DNA of 64,000 bases from Hippopus hippopus (GCA_946811185.2 OX328099.1:36505299-36569298); one strand, 5' to 3'; shown: positions 1 to 10,939, counted from the first letter of the stretch. The notes: generated from the sequence alone by a model not told the origin. Made by a program: numbers and translations.

Positions 1-411
1 TCATGAAAATCGTGATTTATTGTGTAACCCTTCACCCAGGAGAGAATAAACTTGTACCCGTCAATGTTTACAGAATTCTTTATAAGGTACAAATATGAAC
101 AAGAACCCATCAACAAATAGTTAGAACTAACATCTCACGATTAACAATCGTAAAAGTCAAGAAAAGGGTTATTTGACATGAAACTAAAGTGTCAGGGAAA
201 TGTCTTCAAAAGTGTCGGGGAACTGTCTTGTCGTGGAACTGTCTTGGAACCGTATTTTTTTTGTTGTTTTTTAATTCCGCCCGTTAATCTACTGAAAATG
301 CTTCACGTGAAACAAAGTTTATGCCATACACTTAATTTTATCATGTATAGAATAATATTTCTGTAAGCGATGTTCGCCCCGTAATAGACGTATTTCAATA
401 GCGCGCAATAC

Positions 412-606
412 TCAACACGTTGAAAAGTCCGGCACAACAACGTCATTTTCGTCATCAGTGGGCGAAAAGTTACTTTTATCCTCATCATCAGAAACTTAAT
501 AAGTTTCTTTAAAAATTGGCTCGTACATGTACGGCCTTACCGGCCCAGAATCGTCTATTTCTTCGTCTTCAATATCGCTCAGTTCACTATCGTTAACAAC
601 GTCCAT
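412..606 (-). pseudogene. Broken acidic N-terminal coding fragment, possibly P2X7-like-domain type
   Basis: Reading leftward from the ATG at 606-604 gives 36 residues rich in Asp/Glu followed by a VRPYMYEP motif, then a TAA at 498-496, then 27 more codons in the same frame, again acidic, ending in TGA at 414-412. An acidic head followed by a PYxxEP-type motif resembles the N-termini I recall for P2X7-receptor-domain-like proteins that are multiplied in many invertebrates; that link is from memory and weak. The cysteine-rich part expected after it is not visible. Continuation of the same composition past the in-frame stop suggests a decayed gene copy. It could also be a first exon with a donor site before the stop. 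No neighbour helps to assign it. Confidence 0.35.
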
Positions 607-625
607 ATTGAAACAAGCTCTCCTA

Positions 626-633
626 TGACGTCA
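626..633. promoter_or_regulatory. Full CRE palindrome TGACGTCA
   Basis: A perfect 8-bp cAMP-response-element palindrome lies 20 bp upstream of the minus-strand ATG of the acidic fragment. The position would suit a promoter-proximal CREB/ATF site, but one 8-mer in 64 kb can occur by chance. Confidence 0.3.
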
Positions 634-2430
634 CAAATCAAGGGACGCAACAATAAGTAAGGGAGGTAAGCGATGCAATAAAAATTAATAAGCAGAAATA
701 TGAATTGAAAAAAAGTACTTTTACTAATTTTTTTTTCTAATTACAACATTACCAGGTTACAATTTGATAAGTGTAGATTTGAAAATTAACCATATCTGAA
801 ACTTGTTGATTTGCCCTTTAAGCTCAAATTTTATAAGAAAAATCCCGGGACTGTAAAAGCAACTTAAGTTGCTCTTGTGAGCAGGACCGGTCAATAACTG
901 CCATTTTAACCCTATCAACGCCATATTGGCTTTTGTGGACGTTATGGACCAAGATCAGACTGCATAAAACGTACAGTCTAATCTTGGATCTATACCTTCC
1001 GCTCATTTGGTCGGGCCTAGACTATAGGATGAAAGTTTTTCTGAGTTTCAGTCGATTGTATTTTCAGCTCTTGAAAGAAGGCCAAGTTTATATATTTGGC
1101 GCTAAATGAGTTAAAGCAAATATAGTTGCCATTTAAATCAGATATAGTTGATAAATGCCGTTTTAAAGCAGCTACACTCGCTCATGAAAGCAGGCCAGTT
1201 GATAAATGCCATTGTCATGTTATTGTTATTAGTTCTTTACCAGACAATCATTAGAATACGTGTTCCTTTCGTAATCATGTTTTTAAAAATTGTTTGGCCC
1301 AAAACGAACATAGTCGTCTACAGGTAGACTTGTAATAAAAGAGTTAGACATGGATATAGAGTTCGTACAGTATATATCTTACAATCATGATCATTATATT
1401 TGAGATAAACAAATTCAAAGTAGAAACGAAACGATGTTACATTTCACTAATCTATCATTAAATATACATAGATACACAAAAGTACATGTTTGTATGATAG
1501 CAATAGTTTGTCACTTAGTAAGGGTTAAACGAAGTGGTTTTTTGCAGAAATATAAGTAGCGCTTTTGCAGAAAGGGGTTTTGTGCATTTCCATGATGCAC
1601 TATACCAAGAATAGCATCGTAATTATAATTGTGGACACACAAAATCGATTTTGTCAAAAACCCGACTGAATCATGAGGTAAACTAATTTCAAAATGCTAT
1701 TCGCTGATTGGTGAAATAGCCAAACATTTAACAATACGGGTATAATTCCGAAATTCGTATTAGATCTTCCAGTTTTGTGTTGTTTTAAATTTTTTGTTTA
1801 GACCACGCGTATGGTGATTTGACCAATCAGCAAACAGTATTTTGAAATTATCCATCGAAGATGGACCTATGAATACAATAGTTGTATGTATTACTTATGT
1901 GGTCGAAGATGGCGAAAAAAATCTCAAGTCGTACTGTACGAGAAATATACACGAGCATGTGCAAAAGCAGTCGTTTTCTGTCCCATACGATACGTATACA
2001 AGTTATGCAATATCGAAGTTTAAATGAATTTGTATAACAAGTTCACTATGAGACGCAGTTATTTTCTTTTCATCATTTTTTCTACCTGAACGCTCCACGG
2101 AAAAAATGACTTTTTCTTCAAAACTTTTCCCGTTGAGGACAAATATACATTAGCACAGAAATTTGATGTCTGTGACGTACAAACTGGCAAAATTCGATAA
2201 CTAACGCTTGATCATTTTTTTTTTTTTTTTTTTCAAATTGAGGGTGACGGTGCTTTTCGTGTGAGGCTTACACCATATATTATAAAACCAATGCAAAAAA
2301 ACAAATCTTCAATTTGCATAAATTACACATGCAATAATGACATTATTCGATTTGATAAAATATTTATGTCGATATCATAGCAAGACCGATTGAATTTGCA
2401 TCTTGTCCAAATTGAAACCGATTTCCTTGA
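634..2430. other. AT-rich stretch without a gene
   Basis: No convincing exon is seen. A family E hairpin lies at 944-996 (arms around atcagactgca / tctaatcttgg). A diverged inverted repeat pairs about 1685-1725 with about 1805-1850 (arms include ctgattggtgaaat and gaccaatcagc). A poly-T run sits at 2217-2234. The rest shows nothing recognisable. Confidence 0.5.
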
Positions 2431-2620
2431 TTGAATGACGCCGCTTTCAATATTATCTTGGTCATCTCGACGGTTCATTCAAACATATATCATCCAATAC
2501 TACACCAGGGATCTACAGTGTCTTGTTCAATGACACTCCTGCGGAAAGAAAGGTTCCTCAAGTGTGGGGCGACCCCGGGAACAGCGGATTACGCATCTTA
2601 TTCGTCACCACTGAATCATG
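2431..2620 (-). repeat. Degraded tRNA-type SINE fragment
   Basis: The sequence gaatgacgccgctttcaata at the left is the reverse complement of the bivalve SINE 3' end (compare 8465 and 27355), followed by the accagg...cagtgtcttg...gacactc body seen in those copies. The tRNA-like head is not recognisable. An open frame through it (2431-2796) is taken as chance. Confidence 0.5.
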
Positions 2621-2960
2621 CAGGATCCATTGAATATCAATCTGCCTTTTCAACATCAGTCTGTCGAAATAGCAAGAGGTATCATTTACAGACAAAATCG
2701 CCAGAAACCGTTTGTTTTATCCACCTGATAAAGTTTAGTCTTGTCTGTTTAACCATTGTAGAACGTTTCATAGCGCAAAGATTTTTAAAATACTGACATA
2801 ATTTTAGTTTTTTTCGCGCTTAGAAAGTACAGTAGATAGCTGTAACACTTTTCGGTAACAATGTGAATTTAGTCAGATTGTCATAAACTTAAGAGAGAAT
2901 GTCATCCACAAGGCTGTTTAGTTGAACAACTTCACAATGAACTATTCAACATTTTGGCTT

Positions 2961-3226
2961 GAGCCGTGCTGTGAGAAAAGAGGATTTAATGATTAGCAAA
3001 CAATTTCGACCCAGTTTAGTCTGCCCAGTTCGCGTAGACTGACCTGGGTCAAAACTTTTCACTATAGGTCAATTTTCTGCATGTCCAAGGACAATACTAC
3101 ATGATAATTCAGTCGGTTGGATCTTTCGACAAAGTGGATTTTATAGATCAATAAATATTTGATGACTTGCATGGCACAAAGTATCAGAGAACTGCATTTG
3201 AAATCCCCTTTGCCAGAGCCCAGCTC
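2961..3226. mobile_element. MITE family B copy (B1)
   Basis: It begins gagccgtgctgtgag and ends ttgccagagcccagctc, the inverted ends of family B, and carries the internal hairpin around 3010-3058. Its right end lies 2 bp from the stop codon of the SLC5 gene, so the transcript of that gene must run into it. On the minus strand the element offers an ATTAAA at 2990-2985, about 240 nt after the stop, as a possible polyadenylation signal. Confidence 0.75.
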
Positions 3227-3228
3227 GT

Positions 3229-5115
3229 TTACATTTTGGTGGAGGGTTCAATAACTTTTTTATCATCAGTTTCGTAGGCCACATTAGTCTTTCCATCTTC
3301 TCTAGCTATATCTTCTGTTTTATCAGAAGCGATGTATTTCGCTTCTTTCTCATAGACAACACCAAACCGCAGTGGTTTTCGTATAGATTCAGGTAGAAAG
3401 GGAAACAAGATGTCAAAAATTGGACACATTAGTTTTCCATCGAGTGTGGACGGTTTTGTATAGCCTGTTACGAGACTCACACACAGGGTGATGAACACGT
3501 TGACGATCATTCCCAGGCCTGTATACCATAAATAGGATATTCTGTAGAAGTCATATAGAAGTGGCTCCTCTGTTGTAGTCGTGGGACCTGCAGGAGAGGT
3601 CACTGAACCGAGTGTTGTTGTTGTAGTCGTTGTAGAAAATCCGGAAATGTTGTAGTTGCAACCGAGGGTACTTGTTGGTGATGGCGGATTAAGGCTGCTG
3701 GGTTTTTCTATTAACGCACCTACTGCTAACCAACACATAAAAGCCAAAGACAGGATAAGACCGAATACGGAACCAATGTGGTTTGACCAAGGGACAAACA
3801 TACCGGACACAAATAGACCCATCAGTGGTCCTGCAAGCACTGAGTACATACTGTATGAGAACTGTAGAATCAACCCGCTGAATTTTGATATTGCCACAGC
3901 GATGCCGAATTGTAATCCACCAATCAGCAGCACTAAAACCTTCGACAGCATAATGGCTCTTTTCCCTACGAGTTTCCGCCCAAGTGGACTTGGTTTTATA
4001 AAATCTTCTAGAAGGACTGCAGACATGGCATTTAAACCTGACGAGATGGTGCTCAGGCTTCCGCTGAAAATACATGCCACGAATACGCCAGGAAGACCCG
4101 GAATGTTGCCAAGGACGTCAAGGACGAATAAAGGAAGAAGCTGGTCGTTTCTGTTCACAAGTCCGAACTTTATCGGGTGACAGTCGCTGTATAGAGCATA
4201 CATTACGATTCCAATCATACAGGTCAGGGTTATGATTACCACAAGGCTAGGAAAATTCAACCAAAGTGCGATCTGTGCTCTTTTTAAGGACTTTAACGAA
4301 TTTGCTCTCTGCACCTGGGCCTGATTGACCCCATATAAATACGTCCAGAAGAAAGAGCCCCCAATCGCAACGGTCCAAATGCTATGTCTTGTCTTGGGAT
4401 CAAATGACCAATCATCAAATTTTATCCTGTGGTTCGCGTTTGCTACCTTCCACGCATTGCCAAAACCGTCATTTGCTTTTGAACCTTCAACTAGTACAGC
4501 GATAAGCCCTACAAACATAATGGTCAGTTGAAGGCTGTCAGTCCAAAGCACAGTTTTCATTCCTCCAAGAGTTGTATATAGTGTACATACAGCAGCAACA
4601 CCAATCATGGTCCCCCACAGTGACACACCGGTCACTGCTTCAAATGCCAATGACGGCGCATACAAAACGAAGCCAAGATACACCAACGTTTGTATGAGAA
4701 ACAAGAAACTTGAAAGTAAGCGTGCTATGATTCCGAATCTCAATTCAATATACTCGAAGCAGCTAGTTTTATTGAGGCGGTAAAAGATCGGAATGAAAAT
4801 ATGGGCAGCACTAGCCGTGGCAATTAACATTGCAATCAATATCCAGTAGAACATCGTATTATGGGTATAAATCTCTGCCGGCGTGCCAAGAAGAGTCAGT
4901 GCGGACATGAATGTAGCTGCCAGAGATAAGCTCACGGGTACTGGATGCATCTTCCGGCCTCCAAGGTGGAAGTCCTGGTCATTCTTTTTGTTCCTGTCTC
5001 TGTAAGCGTGAAAAAATCCGATTCCTGCCGAGGCGCAGAACATAAGAGAAAACAAGACATAGTCTAGTGTGCCAAATTCGTTTTTCTTGCCTGTCTTGAT
5101 ACTTATATCATCCAT
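3229..5115 (-). CDS. SLC5-family sodium-coupled monocarboxylate/multivitamin-type transporter
   Basis: This is a plasma-membrane sodium/solute symporter of 628 residues, close to the usual 610-640 of the SLC5A5/6/8/12 branch. Seen in the protein: a first membrane segment at about 17-36; GGRKM at 52-56 before the broken helix at about 60-85; the family signature YTTLGGMKTVLWTDSLQ at 180-196; GVNQAQVQRA at 262-271; and SGSLSTISSGLNA at 351-363, the helix that holds the conserved Na2-site Ser/Thr residues in this family. A Thr/Pro-rich loop (about 492-516) with an N-glycosylation site at N489 precedes the last membrane segment (about 528-552). The C-terminus STKM fits a class I PDZ ligand. Substrate is inferred only by relatedness to SMCT/SMVT proteins (lactate, short-chain fatty acids, or biotin/pantothenate). 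The ATG at 5115 has A at -3 and suits the family N-terminus. The whole frame is one exon, whereas vertebrate homologues have many; a retrogene or lineage-wide intron loss are both possible. No frameshift is seen. Confidence 0.93.
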   Translation of the reverse strand: MDDISIKTGKKNEFGTLDYVLFSLMFCASAGIGFFHAYRDRNKKNDQDFHLGGRKMHPVPVSLSLAATFMSALTLLGTPAEIYTHNTMFYWILIAMLIATASAAHIFIPIFYRLNKTSCFEYIELRFGIIARLLSSFLFLIQTLVYLGFVLYAPSLAFEAVTGVSLWGTMIGVAAVCTLYTTLGGMKTVLWTDSLQLTIMFVGLIAVLVEGSKANDGFGNAWKVANANHRIKFDDWSFDPKTRHSIWTVAIGGSFFWTYLYGVNQAQVQRANSLKSLKRAQIALWLNFPSLVVIITLTCMIGIVMYALYSDCHPIKFGLVNRNDQLLPLFVLDVLGNIPGLPGVFVACIFSGSLSTISSGLNAMSAVLLEDFIKPSPLGRKLVGKRAIMLSKVLVLLIGGLQFGIAVAISKFSGLILQFSYSMYSVLAGPLMGLFVSGMFVPWSNHIGSVFGLILSLAFMCWLAVGALIEKPSSLNPPSPTSTLGCNYNISGFSTTTTTTTLGSVTSPAGPTTTTEEPLLYDFYRISYLWYTGLGMIVNVFITLCVSLVTGYTKPSTLDGKLMCPIFDILFPFLPESIRKPLRFGVVYEKEAKYIASDKTEDIAREDGKTNVAYETDDKKVIEPSTKM

Positions 5116-6506
5116 TTTTATTGACTTTTTCTACAAGCTGTCAAATCTAGAACACCATGTACCTTCTATCTAGTCTTTATCTTTGAAGTTACAGTGTTAT
5201 TTCTATGTTATACATTTAATTCAGAACAGCGTAATATAGCTCCGAAGTTTTCCTAAGTATCACAACATCGACGATTGTTTGAATTGTATACTCGAATAAA
5301 CTTTATTGGCAGACCTGACCAAATCCGCATATAGTGAAATCTACATTAAGTAAATTTGCTAAACGTTTACATCTGAATATGGTTAAATTTGGTATACGGA
5401 AGGGGTTGTTGATAATGTATTAATTCTTTTCTCATTCCAAAAAATTTGTGCATGATACCCAACAGAAAATTACCTGTGAAAGAACAAGTTTCCTAAAGCT
5501 GAAACTTGTTTCAGCTTTTTTATTTCATTTCAGAAACAGAATTTTTCTCTTTAGCATTAATAGCGGTCATTCACCAAGTCCAGACACTCATGAGCCAGTC
5601 ATAACGTTTTTGCAGCTCTGTTAAACCTTGAACATAAATCGCTGAGCTACAAAGAACCGGAAAGAAAAGTATGCGGCAATTAACCTTTGAAGTCGATATG
5701 CTATATGCTTACCTCAAGCTATGGATACCACAATGGATATTTCAGTTCTCATTTTGCTGTTCACGACTGTAGGTGTATTTTGGGGAGACTGTCAATAAAG
5801 ATAAGCCTGCACATACGTGAAATCTGATCCTACTTTATAATCTCCGCTGCTGTATCAATCGTCTGGTTCATATAAACCCAGCTAAATGTTTAACAAAACT
5901 TGTTCTATCGTCAACAATTTTAATTCTGTAGGATAAGGATTCATGGAAGGGTCTTTGACCGGATCCAGGATCAAACCGACGAATTTCTGAACAGAAGACC
6001 CGTAATTTGACAGTTCACGTTTACAATGCAAATTCACAAGGGTCACAGAATATTAATGATAACTCTTGGTGCGTCAAAGAAGAGAAATGAATTTGGTCAT
6101 TGTATATAAAACAAATCGACAAACCTGTTGACTTTAACCATTGATACTTAGGACACTTTTTTACGGGGGGGTGAGGGGTAGGGGAGTAGTGGATTTCACG
6201 TCGTAGATCACAAAAAAAAAAAGTCTGTCTGCGTTCTGCAGAGTAAGTTCGTCTTCACGAACTTAAGTTTGATTTTAATAAGGGGAGAAAAAACAGAATT
6301 TCTAAATGGGTTATAGAGTTGTTAAAATTAGCCTGCTTACAGTACGGAAAAAAAGACCATTCCATTTCATAAATCGAAACGTAAACGAACCACCTCAGCG
6401 ACCTTTCAGTCAATTCATTGAAGTTTTTTACGACTTTGCAGAAATCTGTTTAGCTTAATTTTCACCCCGGCATAAATACATAGGATAATGAGAGAAAAAT
6501 TTAAAT
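5116..6506. other. Upstream flank of the SLC5 gene
   Basis: This 1.4-kb stretch should contain the 5' UTR and promoter of the minus-strand transporter gene. No clear TATA box or initiator can be singled out. A short perfect hairpin (aagctgaaac / gtttcagctt) is at 5498-5517. A G-rich run is at 6165-6184. No exon is seen. Confidence 0.4.
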
Positions 6507-6767
6507 GAGCCGCGCTCTGTGAAAAGGGGGCTTAATGCACCTGCGAAAAGTTTCGACCCAGGTCAGCCTGCGCAGTCCGCGCAGGCTGACCTGGGCCGAA
6601 ACTTTTCGCTATTGGTCGATTTTCTGCATGTCAAAGGATCAGTCTACCTCATGATTGAGTCAGTTGTTAAAAAAAGTGGCTATTATGGATCCATAAGTAT
6701 GTGATGGCTTTCTTGGTATGATGGATTACGGAGATGCATTAAGCCCCCTTTTGCCAGAGCATGGCTC
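6507..6767 (+). mobile_element. MITE family B copy (B2), nearly intact
   Basis: The ends are gagccgcgctctg and cagagcatggctc. A strong internal hairpin at about 6550-6608 is built on gcctgcgcagtccgcgcaggc. The flanks read AAAT on both sides, a possible target duplication. It is almost identical to the inverted copy at 57779-58039. Confidence 0.85.
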
Positions 6768-6821
6768 AAATGTATAAGACAAGCCGTGCGTAGCATCATG
6801 AAATCTGTCACATTTATTTTT

Positions 6822-7036
6822 TTAACCTTTATCCCGCTGAATAAGTGAAATGGAACTTTCAAGCTGAAAACAAAAACCCGAATTTTGCTGTTTCAAATGT
6901 ATTTTTGGAGGAAATATATCTCCTTATCAGACAGTGTAGATCCAAGATCAGACTGCACCTTCTGTGCAGTCTGATCTTGATCTACACTGCCCGCAAGAGG
7001 TCAGTGAGTCGCGCTTAGCAGCCTCAGGGTTAGAAT
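6822..7036. mobile_element. Family E element with central hairpin
   Basis: A near-perfect hairpin at 6931-6988 (agatccaagatcagactg / cagtctgatcttgatct) sits near the right side of an element that starts near ttaacctttatcccgctg and ends near cagcctcagggtta, the eroded ends of this family. Confidence 0.65.
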
Positions 7037-7687
7037 TGTTTACTGTGACGCTAGCAACTACTTACACATGGGTATGTATAAGTATAAACTGAACGTGATA
7101 AAATTGCCATCTGCCTTGATCAATAAATCAGACTTGAATCGCTTCATCGACACTTCTACGACCTGACCTCTGTATTGTAGCAGATAAACTGCTTGCAGCG
7201 AAAAATAACTATAAGTATTCTTATTATTGTATACTATTATTCATATTTTATTACTATTGTTAGTTTTCATTGGTCCAGTATTGGTGAACAAATACCAAAA
7301 TTATTGCGTTCGCATTATAGTTGCTTTCGTCAGTCCAAATAATTTTAAAAAGAATACCTAACAGTGACAGATTTTGTGAATCATCATCACTATATATTTT
7401 CCCTCAGAGCTCGAAACTAAGATTCACATTCAGAGTAGATTAAGATCTGAATTACTAGAATGTGAAGTCTGATCTTGCGTCTACTTTTTCAAAAATGTGG
7501 TAAACATTCGGGCGAAAAAATGTTTTTTAACTTGCAACATAACGTTTCTATTTCTAACTGAAATCGTCCATTTCAATTATGTAGCGCCTCCGGGTTCAGA
7601 AATAAGACAGTTTCAACCTTACGGGAACAACGGTGCTTTAGGATTTTTTTTTTACACTTACGGTTACGCTCACCACCTGTACCACGC

Positions 7688-7898
7688 AAACACCTATCTT
7701 TTACAACCCTGAGGCTGAAGGCTTTTGTAAACATCTTGGGAAACTGAAAAACTGCTAGTAATGTTTTCCCCCTTTCCCACAATATTTTCCACCGTTTCAG
7801 AGACAACGTTCATCATTTAAAGCACATTCGTCTGCTATTGCTTTCGATATGGATGAGATCAAATTATTTTTTTTATTTTCGTCTGGTAAAGATTTAAA
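7688..7898 (+). mobile_element. MITE family C copy
   Basis: The order is tttacaaccctgaggctga, aggcttttgtaaacat, a decayed centre, then tcccacaatattttcc and tctggtaaagattta. The central hairpin is eroded, so this is an old copy. Confidence 0.55.
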
Positions 7899-8074
7899 CA
7901 ATCGATAGGGCTACCTTTCAGAAAGTAACACGATCAGACTGCGGGTATCTTTGATTGCTGCGGAACGATGAATGATAACAGATTACACTTGTTCGGTGAA
8001 AGGATGCGAAGCGGTTGAAAGGACAAACTTAACAAAACAAATGTTTAAACAGTATAGATCTACGACAGTTTCCA

Positions 8075-8235
8075 CTTGAATAAATTCCTTTATCATACAA
8101 TCCCGAGTTTTTACGACCTAGGAATAAATGGCTTCTGAAAAGATCATAAGAAACGGAGAAAATGAAAATAATTAAAATAATAATAATACATGTAATAGGA
8201 AAAGGAGAAAATGCTGGCAACCGGAAATTCATCGT
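8075..8235 (+). mobile_element. Truncated MITE family C copy
   Basis: It retains the left part (tatcatacaatcccgagttt) and the aaaggagaaaatgctgg centre at about 8200-8220, with an AT-rich insertion between. The right half is missing. Confidence 0.4.
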
Positions 8236-8449
8236 TTTCCAAATCACTTCTCATTTGAACCACATTCTATGCGCATTTTGTCTAGAAATGCTTTCAAAAT
8301 ACACAAGTCTAAAATTTTGACACGTAAAGTTACCTTTCTTATGGGGCTGAAAACGTGTTCAATTTATTTTGGTTGTAAATTGTGGTTAGGGCCCTACGGC
8401 AAACCATAAAAATTGGGTCTCATTGTATAGGCCTACTCCTACTCCTGAA

Positions 8450-8685
8450 GATTTGATTAACTGAATGGTGTTTTGCGCTGCTTTCAACATAATTTCATTT
8501 ACATCACGGAGACGGCTCACGTATTCATGGACGTATGTCTTGGGTTTCTCCAATACTGGACTAGTGCTCTGAAGTGTCTTGCACATCCCACGGACAATCC
8601 CACGAAAAGCCCAGTGTTTCCAGTGGGGCTCGAGCCCTGGGCTATACTTTATCACTGAGTCTCGCAGGACTCTCTACGAAAGAGA
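8450..8685 (-). repeat. tRNA-headed SINE, reversed
   Basis: Read on the minus strand, the right end gives a Pol III box-B-like element (complement of ctcgagccctgggc) and a tRNA-like head. The body contains agtgctctgaagtgtcttgc, and the 3' end is the complement of tttgcgctgctttcaaca. It is the same family as 27338-27565 and 60520-60735. Confidence 0.7.
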
Positions 8686-9044
8686 AAAAAATACTGACTT
8701 GATGATAAAAGCTCCAGTTTCATTTTTCATAGGTTGGTCATCTCGAATGATAATATAGATGTATGCTTACCTATAAGGCCGGTACACATAATAAAATTTG
8801 TCTCATGAAATTAATCTCAGAGATTTTTGTATCATAACACACTTCTGTTCACACACAAATACAAATCTTACAATACTCTTCTTACCTGTCGGGTTTCCAC
8901 GCCAGAATTATGCTAATATGTAGATCTAGTGTCAAAATGGTGCTTACAGAGCCAGATGCAACGATCATGGCATTATGCGTGATAATTATTGCTTTTGCAT
9001 TGAAACACTTGGAAGGACCATTCCTTGTTCGAAGATGTTGGACC

Positions 9045-10164
9045 AGGGTCCGTATTCACTAACCATTCTTAAGAACGTTCCCATTCAAGATTATTCTCCA
9101 GACTTTTTACAAATTTGGAAGAAACTCTCCTTCTGAATGGCTAAACCGCTTGGTTTAGCCAATCAGAATTTGCGTTACTTTGGGATTTGGCAAATCCTCG
9201 AGAATAGGACGAAAAACGTTCTTAACGACGTATATCAGAATTTTTTCTAGCGGACAGATTTTTTTAAAACTCTGCACATACAAAGCTCATCATGTATCTA
9301 GGAGATTACAGTAAAAAAAATGTGGGTCACCGTGCTAGTTTCTGAGAAATTTTACCTTTGAAAAAGGTATATACAGCTCCAAAATCCAGCTTATATTTTA
9401 TTTAAAGCGCCTTTCTTTAATAGTCAGTTAAACAGGAAAATTACAGGAAAATATACAAATATACATCATTTTAGTGAAAATTCATATATTTTTTAACAGA
9501 AAATACATAAAAGCCTGATTTTGAGCATGGCAAATGTACAAATATGCGTGTTATATATAGACCATTGTGTTAAAAAGGGAGATAATTTGATCGAATTAAT
9601 GGTTAATCTTAAAAAAAAAAATACATACTTTCTAACGGACAGATTTTTCTTAAACTTTCCACACTTATAGTATTTATAATTCTAAACAATAAGAAAAAAT
9701 AAAAATGGCACCTACCGTACTTATTTCGTCAGAAAACAAGGTTGAAGGTCACTGTGGAAGTTATTTTTTCAATGAAAAAAATAGGATAAAAGCTCAGCAG
9801 GCATGGTGGGAAATAAAGAAATTGCTCAATAGGAGCGATTTCTCCTTTTCCAACAATAATTTTCAAAGTGGAAACAGCTATACTTCCACAGCCATAAATG
9901 TTCTGCATTTGTTTCCTTGTTTGGTTTGTAACGCCGTGTCAGCAGCATTTTAATTATTTCACGGTCACGGTTCAAAGATCCATTTTTTTCTCTTCGCTAA
10001 TACTACACGACGAATGTGCTACTTGTTTCAGTGCACCAATAGTATTACCATTATATGCAACAAATACATAGGTGCACTGTTGATTGAATATCCACGAGGG
10101 AAATACATGCGCAGTAGGTTGCGCGCGAACATTTGTCATATACGTCTTTAAGAATGGTTGATAC
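9045..10164. mobile_element. Palindromic family D element split by a TTAA insertion
   Basis: The left part, 9045-9225, has gggtccgtattcactaacca, cttaagaacgttc and the centre ggctaaaccgcttggtttagcc. The last few bases, aagaatggttgat, resume at 10150. The family consensus has cttaag at exactly this point, so the 922-bp element entered the D copy at its own internal TTAA. Confidence 0.75.
9226..10147. mobile_element. Non-autonomous 922-bp TTAA-flanked element (copy 1, piggyBac-like)
   Basis: TTAA lies on both sides (9222-9225 and 10148-10151). The inverted ends are cgacgtatat and tcatatacgtc. A second copy of 919 bp at 36514-37432 aligns from end to end. TTAA duplication is typical of piggyBac-type transposition. 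The short frames inside (for example 9705-9953) are not kept in the other copy, so no transposase is encoded. Confidence 0.82.
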
Positions 10165-10437
10165 ACTTTACAGCATCAACAAATTTACAGGTAACTCACC
10201 TTCCAGGAAACGCTAGGCTGTGATTGGATAATAATCTAATACAAATGTTGGGAAATAGAGCATTGCTTTAAACCTGATACAGTTTCATGAAACTCCAGAA
10301 AATCTTATAATACATGTATTAGGAATGTACAGACTGTAAGATTTGTCTCAGATTCAAAAATCTCTGAGATTAATCTTACTGTGTGTACCGAGCTTAATAC
10401 GTTAAACAGTAGTAAATACACTACCAAGCAATGCGTG

Positions 10438-10926
10438 TAAGCCATGCTCTGTCAAAAGGTGGTTTTATGCATCTACAAAATGTATTGTCTGTTTCATTTA
10501 ACCAGATCCTGACCTTTATGCTGAATATATAAATAGAACTCCGACTATTATTGGGGAAGTTATATATACACGGGGAGGTACAGGTAAACAATTCAATTCG
10601 TGCATACCGTACGTATTATTTTCGTGACAACTGGCGACAAAACCGAAGGCAGCACCGTGTGACGCCAAGAATGAAAATAGAATTATAATTTATGTAAATG
10701 ATCTTGACCTGGGTCAGGTTAAATGAAGTAAGTAATATCGAACTAGGTCAGCCTGTGCAGTCTGCGCAGGCTGACCTATGTCGAAACATTTTGCTTCTGG
10801 TAATTTTTCTGCATGTCCAAGGATCAATCTACCCCATAATCCTGTCAGTTGTTAGACAAAATGGATTTCCTGGATACGTTACTATGTGATATGATGCATT
10901 AACTCCCTTTTCCCAGAGCATGGCTC
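10438..10926. mobile_element. MITE family B copy (B3) with internal insertion
   Basis: It has aagccatgctctgtcaaaag on the left, the hairpin gcctgtgcagtctgcgcaggc at about 10750, and cccagagcatggctcg on the right. About 210 bp of unrelated sequence, 10495-10700, separates the left arm from the hairpin. Confidence 0.65.
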
Positions 10927-10939
10927 GATGATTTACCTG

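Larger units (their letters stand above)
8778..10391. mobile_element. Outer inverted-repeat element carrying nested D and TTAA elements
   Basis: The left end ggccggtacacataat, followed by a tttgtctcatgaaattaatctcag region, is matched in reverse at the right end (aatctctgagattaatctt ... tgtgtaccgagctt). The element is about 1.6 kb, of which about 1.1 kb is the later D plus TTAA insertions. No target duplication could be fixed, and the inner arms diverge. Confidence 0.45.

Noticed and set aside
2431..2796. 121-codon open frame as a gene
   Set aside because: Its first half is a reversed SINE fragment and the rest has no motif or splice context.
3656..4180. 174-codon plus-strand open frame
   Set aside because: It is the antisense shadow of the SLC5 gene.
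5498..5517. Rho-independent terminator-like hairpin followed by T residues
   Set aside because: The setting is eukaryotic and upstream of a gene; a bacterial terminator has no meaning here.
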